Assembly: GCA_009103225.1 (NCBI GenBank)
Contig: RHPI01000810.1
Location: forward strand, 1,558,190 to 1,622,189
Reading direction: 5' to 3'
DNA: 64,000 bases
DNA from: Chlorokybus atmophyticus
Taxonomy: Eukaryota > Streptophyta > Chlorokybophyceae > Chlorokybales > Chlorokybaceae
Position numbers and translations under genes: made by a program
Part shown: positions 23,869-40,630 of the stretch, piece after piece
How the letters are laid out: each line of letters starts with the position of its first letter
Position numbering within the stretch: the stretch's first letter is position 1
Notes under the pieces: generated by a model
Seen by the model: only the letters and a program-made list of their open reading frames with translations
What the model was told of the DNA's origin: nothing
Database searches by the model: none

Positions 23869-24973
23869 CTAGTAGTTCTGCTTGTTGAGGATGATGCCCT
23901 CGTACTTGGTTTGGAACCACTTCATGGCATCCTCCTTGGTGATGCGGTGCTGCACACCAACCTGATGGCACGTAACGATGAATGAATATCAATTGCATAA
24001 CCTGCATCAGTATCAGAACCTGCTGCAGTGGACAGTGATGCAGCCCCCGCAACTGCACAAGTATGCACGTACCGAGCTCTTGCAGCGCTTGCGGCGGCCA
24101 ACGCGGAAGCCTGGTCGCTCAAGAACAACATAGAAATCCATGCCATAGATACCGGTGGAAGGATCGTACCTGAAAGCATGCCGAGACACTGAGAAAATCT
24201 GATTCATGATGAAAGATTTTCTACACGTAAAATGGCTGCTACTCACTTGATGCCCAAATCAATGTGCTCCTGAATGCCGAACCCAAAGCAGCCATTGTCT
24301 GAGAAGTTGCGGCGCAGCAGCTCAAACTCCTTCACCTTCAGGCCAGACTCCAGCAACTGCAGGGCCTTCTCACCGCGCACAGTGACATAGCAGGCAATCT
24401 TCTCATTACGTCGGATACCGAAACTACGCACCGTGTATCGCGCTGCGCACATAACATAAGCGATCGCCTCTAGTTCTTATGTGCAATGCCACTACAGTAC
24501 TGATGAGCAACAACCTCGCCATGCGTCCCAGTCATGAGCAAACCCTAAGCAACCACTGCATTGTAAGTGGTGACTGAAGGGCACAAACCTTTTGTGAACA
24601 CAGGCTGCTGACCAGAGAGCTGCTCCAGCACCTGTAATGCACCACATACGTCTGTTTGTGACCCTGAACTCAGCAGACTCCTCCCAATCAACCACAAGGT
24701 GAAAGCTCCTCTTCCATCCAAAACCTAACCTAACCCTACCTTGGAGGCACGCGTAAGCCTATCGCCCGACTCGCCTACAGAGCAGTTCAGCACGAGCTTC
24801 TGCACCCTGATCTCACGCATAGAGTTGGCAAGCTTCTTCTCTTGCACCTGAGGAGCAGCATCAGACCAACCCTCATCACTCCAGCCCCAACAGACACAGA
24901 GCCGAAAATGACGCTAACAAAAGCGGAGCATACACACGCGGTACCCCGACACGCCACGCCCCATGCTCACCAT
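23869..24973 (-). CDS. RPL11: 60S ribosomal protein uL5 (RPL11)
   Basis: Cytosolic large-subunit protein that contacts 5S rRNA. Minus-strand exons: start codon ATG at 24971-24973, then 24740-24847, 24589-24631, 24247-24442, 24073-24169 and 23869-23961. Signature segments run in order: [83 protein letters not shown] and [15 protein letters not shown]. The joined protein is about 180 residues, normal for the family, with a TAG stop at 23869. Intron 1 splits the gene directly after the ATG, so exon 1 is otherwise 5' UTR. It is transcribed divergently from the SNF2 gene, and an AAACCCTAA box lies in an intron (24540). Confidence 0.95.
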
Positions 24974-25443
24974 TTTGACGCCGCGTCGGCAGCCGCCGTC
25001 GCCTGCTCCGCCGCCCGCCCAAAGAGACCACGCCAATGTCGCCGCCCCCGCCTTGCGCCCAGCAAAGGTCTTACACAAACCGCGACGGCCGCCGCAGGCG
25101 AAAACCACTCTCGCAGCCGAAAAAATCCGCCTGCAAGTTCAGCCCGGATTGTCACGTTCAATTAGTCTGTTGATTCGCTGAACCAGCCGATCAATGAACC
25201 GCGGTGGTTTTTTGTCGGAGTTCGGGTTTTCTGGAATCTAGGGGCTTTATGAGCTTGCGGACTGTGTTTATGGGCTTGCCGCCGCCGGGCCGGCGACGCA
25301 CATAACGACGTGCGGGCGGACATCGAGGAGGTCGCCAGCGACGAGAGGGGCCGGTGCGTTATTAGGGTTTGGCGAATTAGGGTTTGAGTTGGGAGGTTGG
25401 CGGGAAGAAGTTGCGTTTGAGCTGGAGCGCAGCTTCGCCCTGT
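24974..25443. promoter_or_regulatory. Divergent promoter between RPL11 and SNF2 gene
   Basis: About 470 bp separate the two start codons. It should contain both 5' UTRs. The half next to the SNF2 gene carries two telo boxes; the half next to RPL11 is GC-rich. Confidence 0.6.
25362..25385. promoter_or_regulatory. Two telo boxes upstream of the SNF2 gene
   Basis: TTAGGGTTT occurs at 25362-25370 and again at 25377-25385, that is AAACCCTAA on the minus strand. In plants this telo box is a known promoter element of ribosomal-protein and growth-related genes. Here it sits 60-80 bp before the SNF2 start codon. Confidence 0.6.
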
Positions 25444-28400
25444 ATGGGCGAGCTGATGGGAGCGGGCAGCCTGCTGGTGCGGGAGGACGGGGCGGCGAGC
25501 GGCGGCGGCGGGGTCGGCGTGGGCGGTGGAGCTGTCGGTGGCGATGGGGTGGATGATGGGTACCGCCGCCTCGTTGGGGCGGTTCAGCGGGCGCGGCGGG
25601 CCGGCGTCGCTGCCGACGACCCGAGGCTGCAGGCGCTGGGTCGGCTGGCTGCGGAGGAGAGGGCGCGGGCCTGGTTGGCCGCAGGGTCTGCTGGCGACAA
25701 TGACGGCGATGAGGGCGGCGGTGCTGCCACCGCCCTCGTCGCTCAGCTTAGGGCGCAGTTGAAGGCTTTCACCCTGTTGTCCAGAAATGCGCCTGTGTCC
25801 AGCCAGCTCCTGTCGGCTGCTACCGCTGATTGCGTCCCTTTCCCCTCCCCACCAGCACTCAACAAGCTGCAGGTCAGTGTTCTGTGCTGGTCATTGTTGT
25901 AGGTGGGCAGCAAATATTCAATATGTCTTGCATGCTGGCGTGTATCTTAGCAGCTGCAAACGACGGACAAGGTGATGATTCTTGATGCAAGGAAAGCGTG
26001 CTCCATCGCTTACATGTGATTGGGTACACCAGCAGGATGTTGCACGACCAGCATTGCCAGCTGGTGCGGTGGACCAGTCAAGTGACGGTGAGGTGGCGGT
26101 ACACAATGGCCCACCTGCCATGCCGGTTGTGGTACGGGAAGGATCAGGATCGCCGGCACCTGATTGTCAACAGCTACCGTACGCGCAGCTCAAACAACAG
26201 CGGGAGTCACGCTTCTCAAGCAAGCGAGTAGCACGCATTCAGGAATTGCAGGGTAAGCAGCCCTGCATCTCGATGGGGTTGCATGTTTATCATGTTTATC
26301 TTTGTGCTGACCACTGTGTGTTGTTGCAGAGTTGCAGCAGTGCTTGCCACTGCACTTGCAAAGCGCTTGCTTGATCGAGTTGAAGCAGCTGCAGGTGAGC
26401 TTGCTACCAGGGCAACTGCTTACCCTGCTGCCCCGGCACTCATTGCAATGCTTGACCTGGTAGTCTTGTGTGCAGCTGGTTGGACTGCAGCAGAGACTGA
26501 GGAGTCATGTTGCCTTGGAGAAACGGCTGCAGGAGCATTGCAGCTCTGTAGATACATTATTTGAATGGACAAGGCTGCACCGGTCCAAGAAAGACTTGCT
26601 GCACGCTGAACAGATTGAAGCAGCAGCTGCCGTCGCAGCAGCGGCCGCCTCTGCTGCTGTCGCAAGGGAAAAGGCCTCGGGCATCAGTGATGAAGAGCGC
26701 AGACGAATTGATGCAGAGCGACTTCTTAGGTATGGTATATACCTCAGGGGCTGCTGCCAATTTCCATCCCTGCATGAACATTTGACAATTGCCGTAAGCA
26801 ATGGCTCGCTGATTGTGGGCTGATAACAGGAATGCCGCTGAAGAGCGGGCTCGCGCAGCTGCTGAGCGACGCCGGTTTTTGTTGGAATTGTCAAACCACT
26901 CGCGTGACTTCAGGTCGCATACGTCAGGTGTCGCCAAGAAGAGAAAGCAGACAATGGACTTAGTACAGAATTGGCATGCGCGCGAGCGTGTGCGCGCAGG
27001 CCGTGCAGAAAAGCAACGGCTTATGGCACTTAAGGCAGATGACCAGGAAGCTTACCTCAAGCTGGTGGAAGAGTCCAAGAATGAGCGTTTGAACACGCTC
27101 TTGGGCAAAACAGATGAGCTGCTTCAGCAGCTTGGGACTCTTGTCCGGCAGCAGAAGGGTAAAGGCGGGGAAGATGAGGAGGACGAAGAGTCAGAAGCTG
27201 CGCCTTCAGAGGTTGAAGGCGCTCACCGCGATCTTCTTGCTGGTCAAAAGCGGTACAATGCCATGGTTCACAGAATTGAAGAGAAAGTTGCAGGCCAGCC
27301 TACTTTGCTCCAGGTATGTCGTTGGTTTGCATAGTTCTTGTTCAAGGCTGGGACGGCTCACCTGCTGAGTGTGTGTTGGTTGTGCCTGCCAGGGTGGAAC
27401 GCTTCGGTCGTACCAGGTGGCGGGGTTGCAGTGGATGTTGTCCCTGTACAACAACAATCTGAATGGCATACTAGCCGATGAGATGGGTGAGTGTGCACTA
27501 AGTATTACGCGGACGTACTGATGATTTGCTTGCATGTTGTTTGTGATTAGTCGCAACTAATGTTAGTTGTTGTGACAAGTTATGCTGTCACGTCGTTGGT
27601 GTGATCAGTGTTGCGGCGCGATGCAGTGCGTTTGCATCCTCTCTTCTTACCTAGTCCTTGCATGCCAGGTTTGGGTAAAACAGTGCAGACTATCGCACTG
27701 CTTGCTTACCTCCTGGAGCACAAAGGTGTTCAGGGCCCGCATCTCATTGTTGCACCCAAGGCCGTGTTATCGAATTGGATGCTCGAGTTTAACAACTGGG
27801 TGCCAGACTCCATGGTTGCTGTGTTGTATGACGGTCCTATTGCGGATCGAAGGGTTATTAGGGAGCAGATCGCCAGAGACGGCAGCAACTTCAACGTTGT
27901 TGTCACCCATTACGACTTGATCATGAGGGACAAGGCTTTCCTTTCCAAAATCCAGTGGCATTACATCATTATCGATGAAGGCCATCGCCTCAAGAATCAC
28001 GAATGTCAGCTGGCACGCGCTCTAGCGGGGGCGTACGAGACTATGCATAGACTACTGCTGACTGGCACACCAATCCAGAACTCCCTATCAGAGCTGTGGT
28101 CGCTTCTGAACTTTTTGCTTCCCAGCATCTTCAATTCCCAAACCAATTTTGAGCAGTGGTTCAATGCGCCATTTGCAAACAGCATGGACATTGCGCTTAC
28201 CGATGAAGAAGAGCTGCTTATCATCAACCGCTTGCATCAGGTACATGCTTGCGGCTGATGCTTGCCTTGTTTGGAGTGCGTCATAGCTGACTGGTTGACT
28301 CTGTTGCAGGTTCTTCGACCGTTCTTACTCAGGCGCAAAAAGCTGGAAGTAGAAAAGGAGCTTCCACAGAAGATGAGCATCGTCCTGCGTTGTGATATGT

Positions 28401-29929
28401 CTGCTTGGCAGAAGGTGTACTACAAGCAGATTGTGGAGTCCAGCAGCGTTGGTATTGAAGGCCAGGGCACCAGAGTCAAGGGGCTGCAGAACGTTGCCAT
28501 GCAGCTGCGCAAGTGCTGCAACCATCCGTACCTGTTCCTTACACATGTAAACTACGTCCCCGCACGTGATGATGAAATATTCCGCTCTAGTGGCAAATTT
28601 GAGCTGCTGGACCGCATGCTTCCAAAGCTTCGCGCTGCCGGGCATCGTGTGCTGCTCTTTTCACAAATGACCCGCGCTATGGACATCCTCGAGGACTACC
28701 TCAGTTGGAAGCAGTTCAGATACCTCCGCTTGGATGGCAACACCAAGACAGAGGACAGAGGGGAGTTGCTGCGTGAGTTCAACGCAAAGGACTCTGAGTA
28801 CTTCATCTTCCTGTTGAGCACGCGAGCTGGTGGACTTGGGCTCAACCTGCAGACTGCCGACACTGTCATCATGTTTGACAGCGATTGGAACCCACAGATG
28901 GACCAGCAGGCTGAGGACAGGGCCCATCGCATTGGCCAGAAGAAGGAAGTCAGGGTGTTTGTGCTTTGCTGTGTTGGTTCGGTTGAGGAAGACATCTTGG
29001 CAAGAGCGGACAGCAAGAAGGCCATTGATGCAAAAGTCATTCAGGCCGGTATGTTCAACAACTCCGCAACAGCACAAGAACGAAGAGAGTTCCTTGAAGA
29101 GGTGTTGCGGCGCGGCACGGAGTCCTTGGGTCGCGATGTGCCGAGTGAACGGGAAACTAACCGGCTGATAGCGCGGTCTGACGATGAATTCCGAATGTAC
29201 GAGCGCATGGACAAGGAGAGACGGCTGCGTGAGCAGTACACCGCGCGGCTCTTGACTGAGGACGAGCTGCCAGACTGGGTGTTCCAACCAGAAGACATAT
29301 CGAAGAAGAATGCAGACTCGCAACAGGCGGATGGAGATGGTACACTAACAGGCAGGCGGGTGCGCAAAGAAGTGCAGTATGCGGACGTACTCACCGACAG
29401 GCAGTGGCTTCAGGTAGTGTGTCTTTGCTGCTTATTGCATGCATCTACAAGCAAGCGTTGTGCGCTCAGTCTCATGAGGTGCTTTACCATTCTCCCACAG
29501 GTTGTGGACAATGGGGGTGATCTGCAGAGTGCAGTGCAAAAAGAGAAGGCAAAGCACAAGCAGAAATCTGCCAGTCACAAGCTAACTGCAGACGATTCAC
29601 AGGGCACAGAAACAATTGGCAATGCACCCGATGGCAAGAAGAAGAAAAAGAAGAGCCTGCACCAGCACGCACTCGAAAACAACACCAATGGGTGGATGCC
29701 GGCATCCCGCTCGGATTCTGGCAATGACTCCAGAGAGTTGCATGTTGGCAATCACCCCAAAACAATGAAGCGGCCTCGCAGTGGGAGCGCTCTCGCTGAT
29801 GAAGATGAATTGTCTAACAAAGACAAGCGCTCAAGGTCCGGAACTATGAAAGCGGAGTATGAGAGTGATGCCAGTGAGCACGTTTCTCGCCCCAAACGCA
29901 AGCACTCGAAACGCCATCTTCATCATTAA
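25444..29929 (+). CDS. SNF2-family chromatin remodelling ATPase (MINU/BRM-type, no bromodomain)
   Basis: ATP-dependent nucleosome remodeller, nuclear. Exons: 25444-25872, 26036-26252, 26330-26394, 26476-26729, 26830-27313, 27393-27486, 27669-28240, 28310-29413, 29501-29929; the sum is 3,648 nt (1,215 aa), in frame. Domain order: Gly-rich N-terminus; a QLPYAQLK...RIQELQELQQCLP helicase-linked segment; an HSA domain ([23 protein letters not shown]); ATPase motifs I (DEMGLGKT), II (DEGH) and III (LTGTPIQN); the helicase C domain ([38 protein letters not shown]); then [19 protein letters not shown], a motif typical of plant CHR12/CHR23 (MINU) proteins; and a Lys-rich tail. No bromodomain is visible. 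The first ATG (25444) was chosen because the frame upstream has none. Confidence 0.93.
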
Positions 29930-30910
29930 CCCCTGTACAGAGTTGGTGTGTTCTTCCTTCTTGCTTGACTGTGGTAGAATTCTTTGTGTCGTATATTGTG
30001 GAGTGGCAGGCTGTGCCTTGCTTTCTCATTATTCCTTTGACACACGCACACGCACACGCACACGCACACGCACACATGTGCAGAGGAGGTGTTGGCTGTG
30101 CATCTCCTCTGCTTTGTGCCAAGTGGATTTTATACAACGACATTGAGGTTGCAGAGTGTATGTATGGGTTCAGACAAGTAGGGGGAAGTCAGCACAATAT
30201 ACAAGCCAGCACGTCTGAAGTTGTCCTAGTCTTCCCTGTGCATATCTAGCTGTGTGTGCAAAACAGGACATCAGGTGTGGTGTTGATTACCCAAAACAGA
30301 AGGGGACATGACCTTACATCAAGGTATGCCATTGTTGCTGCATGCGCATGCAGCGCGTGATGACAATGTGCAGTGAAATGCAATCCAAGCCAGATTTACA
30401 TGCCTCAATCAGAATTGCGTCCCCAGGTCAGGCATTGGGACAAGTGTCACGACTTTGTTAGCGCTCTCAGGAACAATTTCACTGGTACTGTGACCGGCAG
30501 CAGGCAAGGTGTCTGGTGGTACTCAGCATGTGTCACACAACCTGTTACACCGGTATGTGTTCAATTGATCGTGCCTGGCGGTGGATGGTTAACCTCTCCC
30601 TGCTGCTCCCCCGCGGTGCTCTGCAGGTGCTTCCTTTGCTGCTTGCTGCTACCCCTTCCCTCTGCCCACACTCCTCACACGGTCTATAGTTTGTGCACTA
30701 AGCTATAGCCTAGTGGGGCCCCCCACCCCATTGTTTTTGCCTTGCTTGTGCTGTAATATCAATCTTTGCTGTGTTGTGCTTGCTTGCTTGACTGATTGGC
30801 CCCAATCCATATGTTGTGTACTATGCCTACCGATAATCAGGCATGGATACACAGACGGAAAGTACACATGTACATCTGCTCACATATCTTCTAATATACA
30901 GCAATGCGCG
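29930..30910. other. Convergent 3' region of SNF2 and SLC35F-like genes
   Basis: About 980 bp between two stop codons on opposite strands, without a gene. It should hold both 3' UTRs and contains an (ACACGC)n tract at 30041-30078. Confidence 0.5.
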
Positions 30911-33055
30911 CTATGGTACATTATACAGTTGCGTTTCATCTGGAGGAGTCGAGGGTTTGGTTGCCTGCTGATCCTGACCAACCGGTGACTGCTTACTGGT
31001 TTCCCAGTTGAGTCCAACAAAACCCAACACCATGATCACCCCACCCACTATGAGAAAGAAGCTCAGCCTGATCTGCCCCAACAGCGTGTCCCTCGCCACA
31101 GCGATGGGGATCTGTATCGACATGCCCACCGTGGCCACTGTTGGTGATGTCAACAGCACCGCGCGAGCCCACAAGTAGTCGCTCAACACATTGTCCGCCA
31201 GCCCTGTCAGCATGTGTGTAAGAGAGAGCAACTGCGCATGTGCGTGTGCGCGTGCACATACACGATTTGCGGTGTGTGTGATGTGATGCACCTCACCCAC
31301 CTTTAACGATTATCAACATGGACAGCTTGGGCGTTAGGGCTGCCAAACCGGATACGCCAAGCGCACACTGAGTGAGCAGTACCGGCAGCAGCAGCACTGC
31401 ATTGAACAGTCCAACAAACCTGCCAGGGGCATCAATCAGTGGCTTATGTAGTGTACATATGCTGCTTTAAGTTATAGTATGTACCGCCATTGATACTTGC
31501 CACATGCACAAGCGAATCTACACGCAAGCAGGTTCGTAATTGCCCACGCACTCTAATGCACATGCACACTCGCACTACACAAAGCCACATGCGCGCATAC
31601 ACACGCATACGCACATGCACACAAAGAGTGGTACATTGAGCACATTCCCACAGCATACCCGAAGAAGAGTGTCATGCTCGTGTTGCCATCTTCCGGCAGG
31701 TTGCGTCTGAGATACGTCGTGTAGCAGGCGTATACGAAGGCGGATGCGAGACACAACATGTCCCCCGCGAGGGTGTTGTGGGCCTCCTCTCCCTCTTTCT
31801 TGTCGGCCACCGCCACGAAAGCCGTGCCCAACACGCACCCGAACACCGACACAAGCTTCCCCCACGCAAACGGTTCGGATAACAACAACACGGAGAGGAA
31901 GTATGTGAAGAGGCTGGATGACGAGCTCAGGATAGTGTTGGACTGCAAGCAAGCGGGAATATGTGCATGTGTCCGTGTGCGCGTTCGCGCGTGTGTGCGT
32001 GTGCATGTGCGCGTGTGCGTGTGTGTGCGTGTGGGTTCACACACTTCCTCTGCAGCTTTGTTTGGATGGGCACATAAACCACACGACTGCACAGAACTTA
32101 CTGTCACTGTGGTGAGTTGAAGGGATGCGTTGAACAGCAGCTGCGCTCCAAACCACAGCGGGCAGAAGAAGACCGCGAGCAGCGCCGTGTCGCGGTACTG
32201 ATGAAACCGCCTCGCCCCGTGCGGGCTTCCCCCATTGACGCCACTACTAGTCAACACAGGCGACCGCATGGAGAAACTGTCTTCGGGAGATAAGATCGCC
32301 TCACGCTCTACTCCATCGCCCTCATCAATGGCAAACAAACCTGCGATGAGAAGGATGATAAGCAGCAGCTTACATGCGTGTGTGCTTGTGCGTCTCTGTG
32401 TGCGTGTGCGCGTGCGTGTGCATGCCATGGTCGTGATACTGTTCTTGTACCGTGGCGTCTGCGCAGGCGGCCGATCTTCTTCTTTCTCAGCCATTTGGAG
32501 GCCTCGTGCAGCGGCAGATAGATGATGAACAGGGCGTTGCAGATGTACGTAACGACAAACGCGGGCACGCCCTGCATAGCGAGGGACATTACAACACAAC
32601 TTGTGTGTAGCCGAGTGCGCGCACGCGTGCTTGCGTGTGACATGACATAACGTCGTATGGGATGCATGGCATCATGACAGTGAGTGTGCGCTTTGCACGC
32701 TTGCTTTCTGCGTAACAACACGCGTGTACATGTGCTCTTGACCACTTACACAACCCTCAACGGGTAGCAACACAACGATATGAGCATCACTACTACTTGT
32801 TGAACAAAGCTGTGGAGCAATTTAAGCATGCATGTCACTACGGTCACATGCACACGCACACGCACAATGCATGCACGCATGCATGCCAGCGCACTCGCAC
32901 GTACTTGTTTGAGTACACACAACAACACAAGAACTAGTGACTGCTCTCACCTGCGCCTCAACGTCCTTTACAACAAAGGATGCCGCCACCCATATGAGCG
33001 CCACCAGCAGTATGAAGAGCAGCCCCTTGTAGTAGTTGCCACTGCTCACATCCAT
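30911..33055 (-). CDS. SLC35F-like (EamA/DMT) membrane transporter
   Basis: Drug/metabolite-transporter superfamily protein, closest to the SLC35F5/THI74 group; substrate unknown. Minus-strand exons: 32951-33055, 32451-32571, 32102-32340, 31659-31942, 31301-31419, 30911-31203; total 1,161 nt, 386 aa, in frame. Membrane segments include LLFILLVALIWVAASFVV near the N-terminus. A charged loop (about residues 65-110) follows, then the conserved SNTILSSSSSLFTYFLSVL, LCLASAFVYACYTTYLRR and LADNVLSDYLWARAVLL with TSPTVATVGMSIQIPIA. The last two are hallmarks of this subfamily. The ATG at 33055 is the first in frame. Introns are rich in alternating TG/CG repeats. The gene is convergent with the SNF2 gene and divergent from TGD1. 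Confidence 0.88.
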
Positions 33056-33752
33056 GCCAGCAGTCGCCAGCAGCTGCGCCTCACAGTGCTCATGCACGCA
33101 TTCTTCTATACGCACAACTGCTGCTTGTGTGTATTAACGAAAAAAAGAAGCAGACGCCCTGTCACAGCATGAACAGAAATTATTAAGCAAGTGAAGTGAA
33201 GCCATGCTAACTTGACAATTACAGGCAAGCTTCAGAAGGCACTCCGATGCATGTCCATTATGGAAGCTGTTGCTTACTTGTTGTGTTCACTCAAGAATGC
33301 AAGGCAGCGTAAGTAAGCGCAAGCAAGAAAGAGCAGGCAAGAGTGCTTCAAGCTTGCATTGGACAGGCAAGCTGGGCAGCTTCACACTGAAGCAGAGTGC
33401 TTCTTTTCATGCGGATTGACAATGTGTGTCGTGATCGGTTACTCGTCAAGCACCTTTAAAACCAAAAGACAGAGTCGAGCAAGATAGCTAGTTGCAGCTC
33501 CTTGTCCGGCAGGCCTGGCCTGGCCTGGCCTGGTCTGACCTGGTCCTCGTCTGGTGCTTGTCCTTGTCCTGGACGTGGGCCTAGGCGTGCGTGCGTTTGC
33601 GTGTTGCGTGGGCCTTGTAGAAGGCCGCCCCAACAACACCTGCCCGCCCAACGGCCTGGCCTGGTCTAGTAGAGTGGCCACTAGACCAGGGCAAGCTTCA
33701 GCTTGTGTGTCCGTTGGGCGGCGGCGGTGGCGGCGGCGTGGGCGGCGGCGAA
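33056..33752. promoter_or_regulatory. Divergent intergenic region, SLC35F-like gene and TGD1
   Basis: About 700 bp between opposing start codons. It contains a short tandem GGCCT array (about 33509-33550). I see no telo box. Confidence 0.5.
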
Positions 33753-36034
33753 ATGGCGTCGTTGCAATGCTTGCCGTTGACGGCGTCGTCGCCGTCGTCG
33801 TCGTCATCAAGGACGGCCGCCTCTGCCCCTTCCAAATACTACGCTTCCGCAGCTGCTGCAGCGCACACGAGGGCTGAGCTCAGTCTCTTGCCCAGCTTGC
33901 AGAAGAAGTGCAAAGGCAGCAGACAACTTGCTCACTTTACAGCTGGTAAGTGGTTACGCACATCAAAGAACACAAAGACTCACCAAGACACAGACACACG
34001 TGCAAAGCAACATGACACAACTCCGTGCAAGCTGCACGCACGTGAGCTGGCATTGCAAGCCGTCCGTCTAGTTTCACAATGTGTTACCAATGCGCACCTC
34101 CTTCCTTTATGCATCTGGGGACTGAGGCGCCTTTGTCCTGCAAGCGGTATTTCTACATATATGACGCACAGCCCAAGCTCATCCAATCACAATACACGCA
34201 ACTTTGAGTGTGTTTAGCGTGCTGCGAAGAGATACTGCATACTGCATGCATTTGTCTGCTTTTCCATCAAGCAAGCATGCACACACGCTGCATGCATGGT
34301 AATATTAGGTTCATGTGCATAGGTTACAAATGCAAGAAGGGCCGTATGCGCTCTCCTTCCACAATGAAGTACAGCCCCAGCAGCAGCAACATAACCTCCG
34401 GCCCTTCTCCCTCCCCCTCCTCATCCTCATCATCAGTATCATCCGATGACAGCAACGGCCAGCCCTCTCCCCTCGACCTCCCCTCCACATCCACCGAATC
34501 CGCGGACAACATCTCGATCGCGTCGCTGCCGGCCATCGAACGGTTCATTGCAAAGTGGCAGCCGCCGAGATACATGTGGCGAGCCGTGGCGGCGTTTCTG
34601 ATCTGCGGACAGGTGGGTGTGGGGGATTGTGTGATGTGTGTTGATCAGTTATTATTGTGGAAAGCACAACCTGTGTATGTGCGTGTGGTGGTTGGTTGTT
34701 TGCCGCATATGCAGTGCGTGTACGCGCAGCTTCGTGCTGGTGACGTGGTTTCACAGGATGCTCTTTGTAGAGTACCAATGCTGTGCGTGACTTCATGTTG
34801 ACGACACAACACGACACGCGCTTGTTTGTGCACGCATACGCATGGGTTCTCAACACATGAGCACAATGAGGTGCTTGCTGTTCTCTGTTGTGTGTATCAA
34901 TTCTTTGTTGTGCACAGGTGCTACTGCGCATTGTGACAGGGCGGATTCACTGGAAAAACACTTTAGTGCAATTGGCCGAAGTCGGGCCAAACTCATTGGG
35001 AGTCACGCTGCTGACCGCCGCATTTGTCGGGATGGTGTTCACAATACAGGTGTGTGTTGCAATGCCACTATCTTACTGTCATATCACATGATTGACACAT
35101 GTGTGTTGTGTAGTTTGTGCGCGAGTTTGCGAGGCTCGGACTCACGCGCTCCGTGGGCGGCGTGCTGGCGCTGGCGCTCGTGCGGGAGCTGTCGCCGGCC
35201 ATCACGTCCATCATCATATCGGGACGCGTGGGGTCCGCCTTTGCCGCTGAGCTCGGCACCATGCAGGTGATTAAGTTGTGCCAGACAGGTTGGCAATGGT
35301 TGGCTTGTAAACACGTTCACCCGAACATGCTGACGCTTGTGCGCGCGCGTGCATGCACGCACGCGCGCGCACACACACACATACGCATGTCAACACTCGA
35401 TGCTGGTTATGGCAACTTGCAGTGACTGCATGGGTAGGTTTCGCATGTGTGCGTGTTTCAGAGAGAGACAGATTTCTTATCTCATCTTGCATTTCATGCA
35501 CACGCTTCTGCGCCTGCTTGAGTGCATGCAAGTGTATATGTGCGTGCGTATATGTGTGCGTATGCGTGTGACAAAAGGTTGAATGCCTGCATGCAGGTCT
35601 CGGAGCAAACGGACACGCTGAGGGTACTGAGGACAGACCCTGTGGACTATCTAATTACCCCCCGCGTGATAGCGTGCATGGCGGCGCTGCCTTTTCTGAC
35701 AGTGATATCCTTCACTGTTGGTATGGCGGCCAGCGTGTTGCTGGCGGACGGCGTGTACGGCATCAGCTCCAACATCATATTAGACTCGGCCGCCCGCGCG
35801 CTCAACCTCAAAGACATGGTCAGCACCCTCTGCAAGTCCCTCGTGTTCGGGTGGCTCATAGCCATCATCAGTTGCACGTGGGGCGTCACCACACTCGGCG
35901 GGGCGAAAGGTGTCGGCGAGTCCACCACGTCTGCCGTCGTTATATCCCTCGTATGCATCTTTATCGCCGACTTCATCCTCTCTTGGCTCTTCTTTCAAGG
36001 CCCAGGCGACTCCCTCAAAGCCGCCCTCGGGTGA
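33753..36034 (+). CDS. TGD1: Plastid TGD1/MlaE-family lipid ABC-transporter permease
   Basis: Permease of the inner-envelope TGD complex, which moves phospholipid-derived precursors into plastids; homologous to bacterial MlaE. Exons: 33753-33945, 34323-34612, 34918-35049, 35114-35266, 35597-36034; total 1,206 nt, 401 aa, in frame. The N-terminus ([20 protein letters not shown]) is Ser/Ala-rich, acidic-poor and transit-peptide-like, followed by a Ser-rich spacer. The permease domain begins near [18 protein letters not shown] and contains the family signature [20 protein letters not shown] and [13 protein letters not shown]. Three further hydrophobic segments follow, with the conserved [20 protein letters not shown] near the end. 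Partner genes (the TGD2 and TGD3 types) are not in this window. Confidence 0.93.
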
Positions 36035-36410
36035 AATGTGTGCTTGTGGACACAGTGTGGGTGTGTATGCAAGCATGTTCTCGTGCGTGTGGGTTGAAAT
36101 GTTCAAGTGGTTCAAGGTGCTCGAATCTTGGATTTCATAATTCGTTGCGTGTGCAATGAAACTGTCTTTTAGAAGGTGTATATATACATTGATAACTATG
36201 CCACATATAATCTGCTTAATGCGTCATCTACAACTAGCGAGAACCACATCTAAGCTGGTTTTCTATACTCTATACAAGTGATGCGAATCACCATCGTCAC
36301 GTTGCGACGACATATGACTTTATTGATAACAATCAACTGTACATATGCAAGACTGATGCATGCGTGCCATGAAGCGCGAACTTGCAGCGTGTTGCCATGT
36401 GCTGCTCGTG

Positions 36411-40630
<4,220 letters not shown>
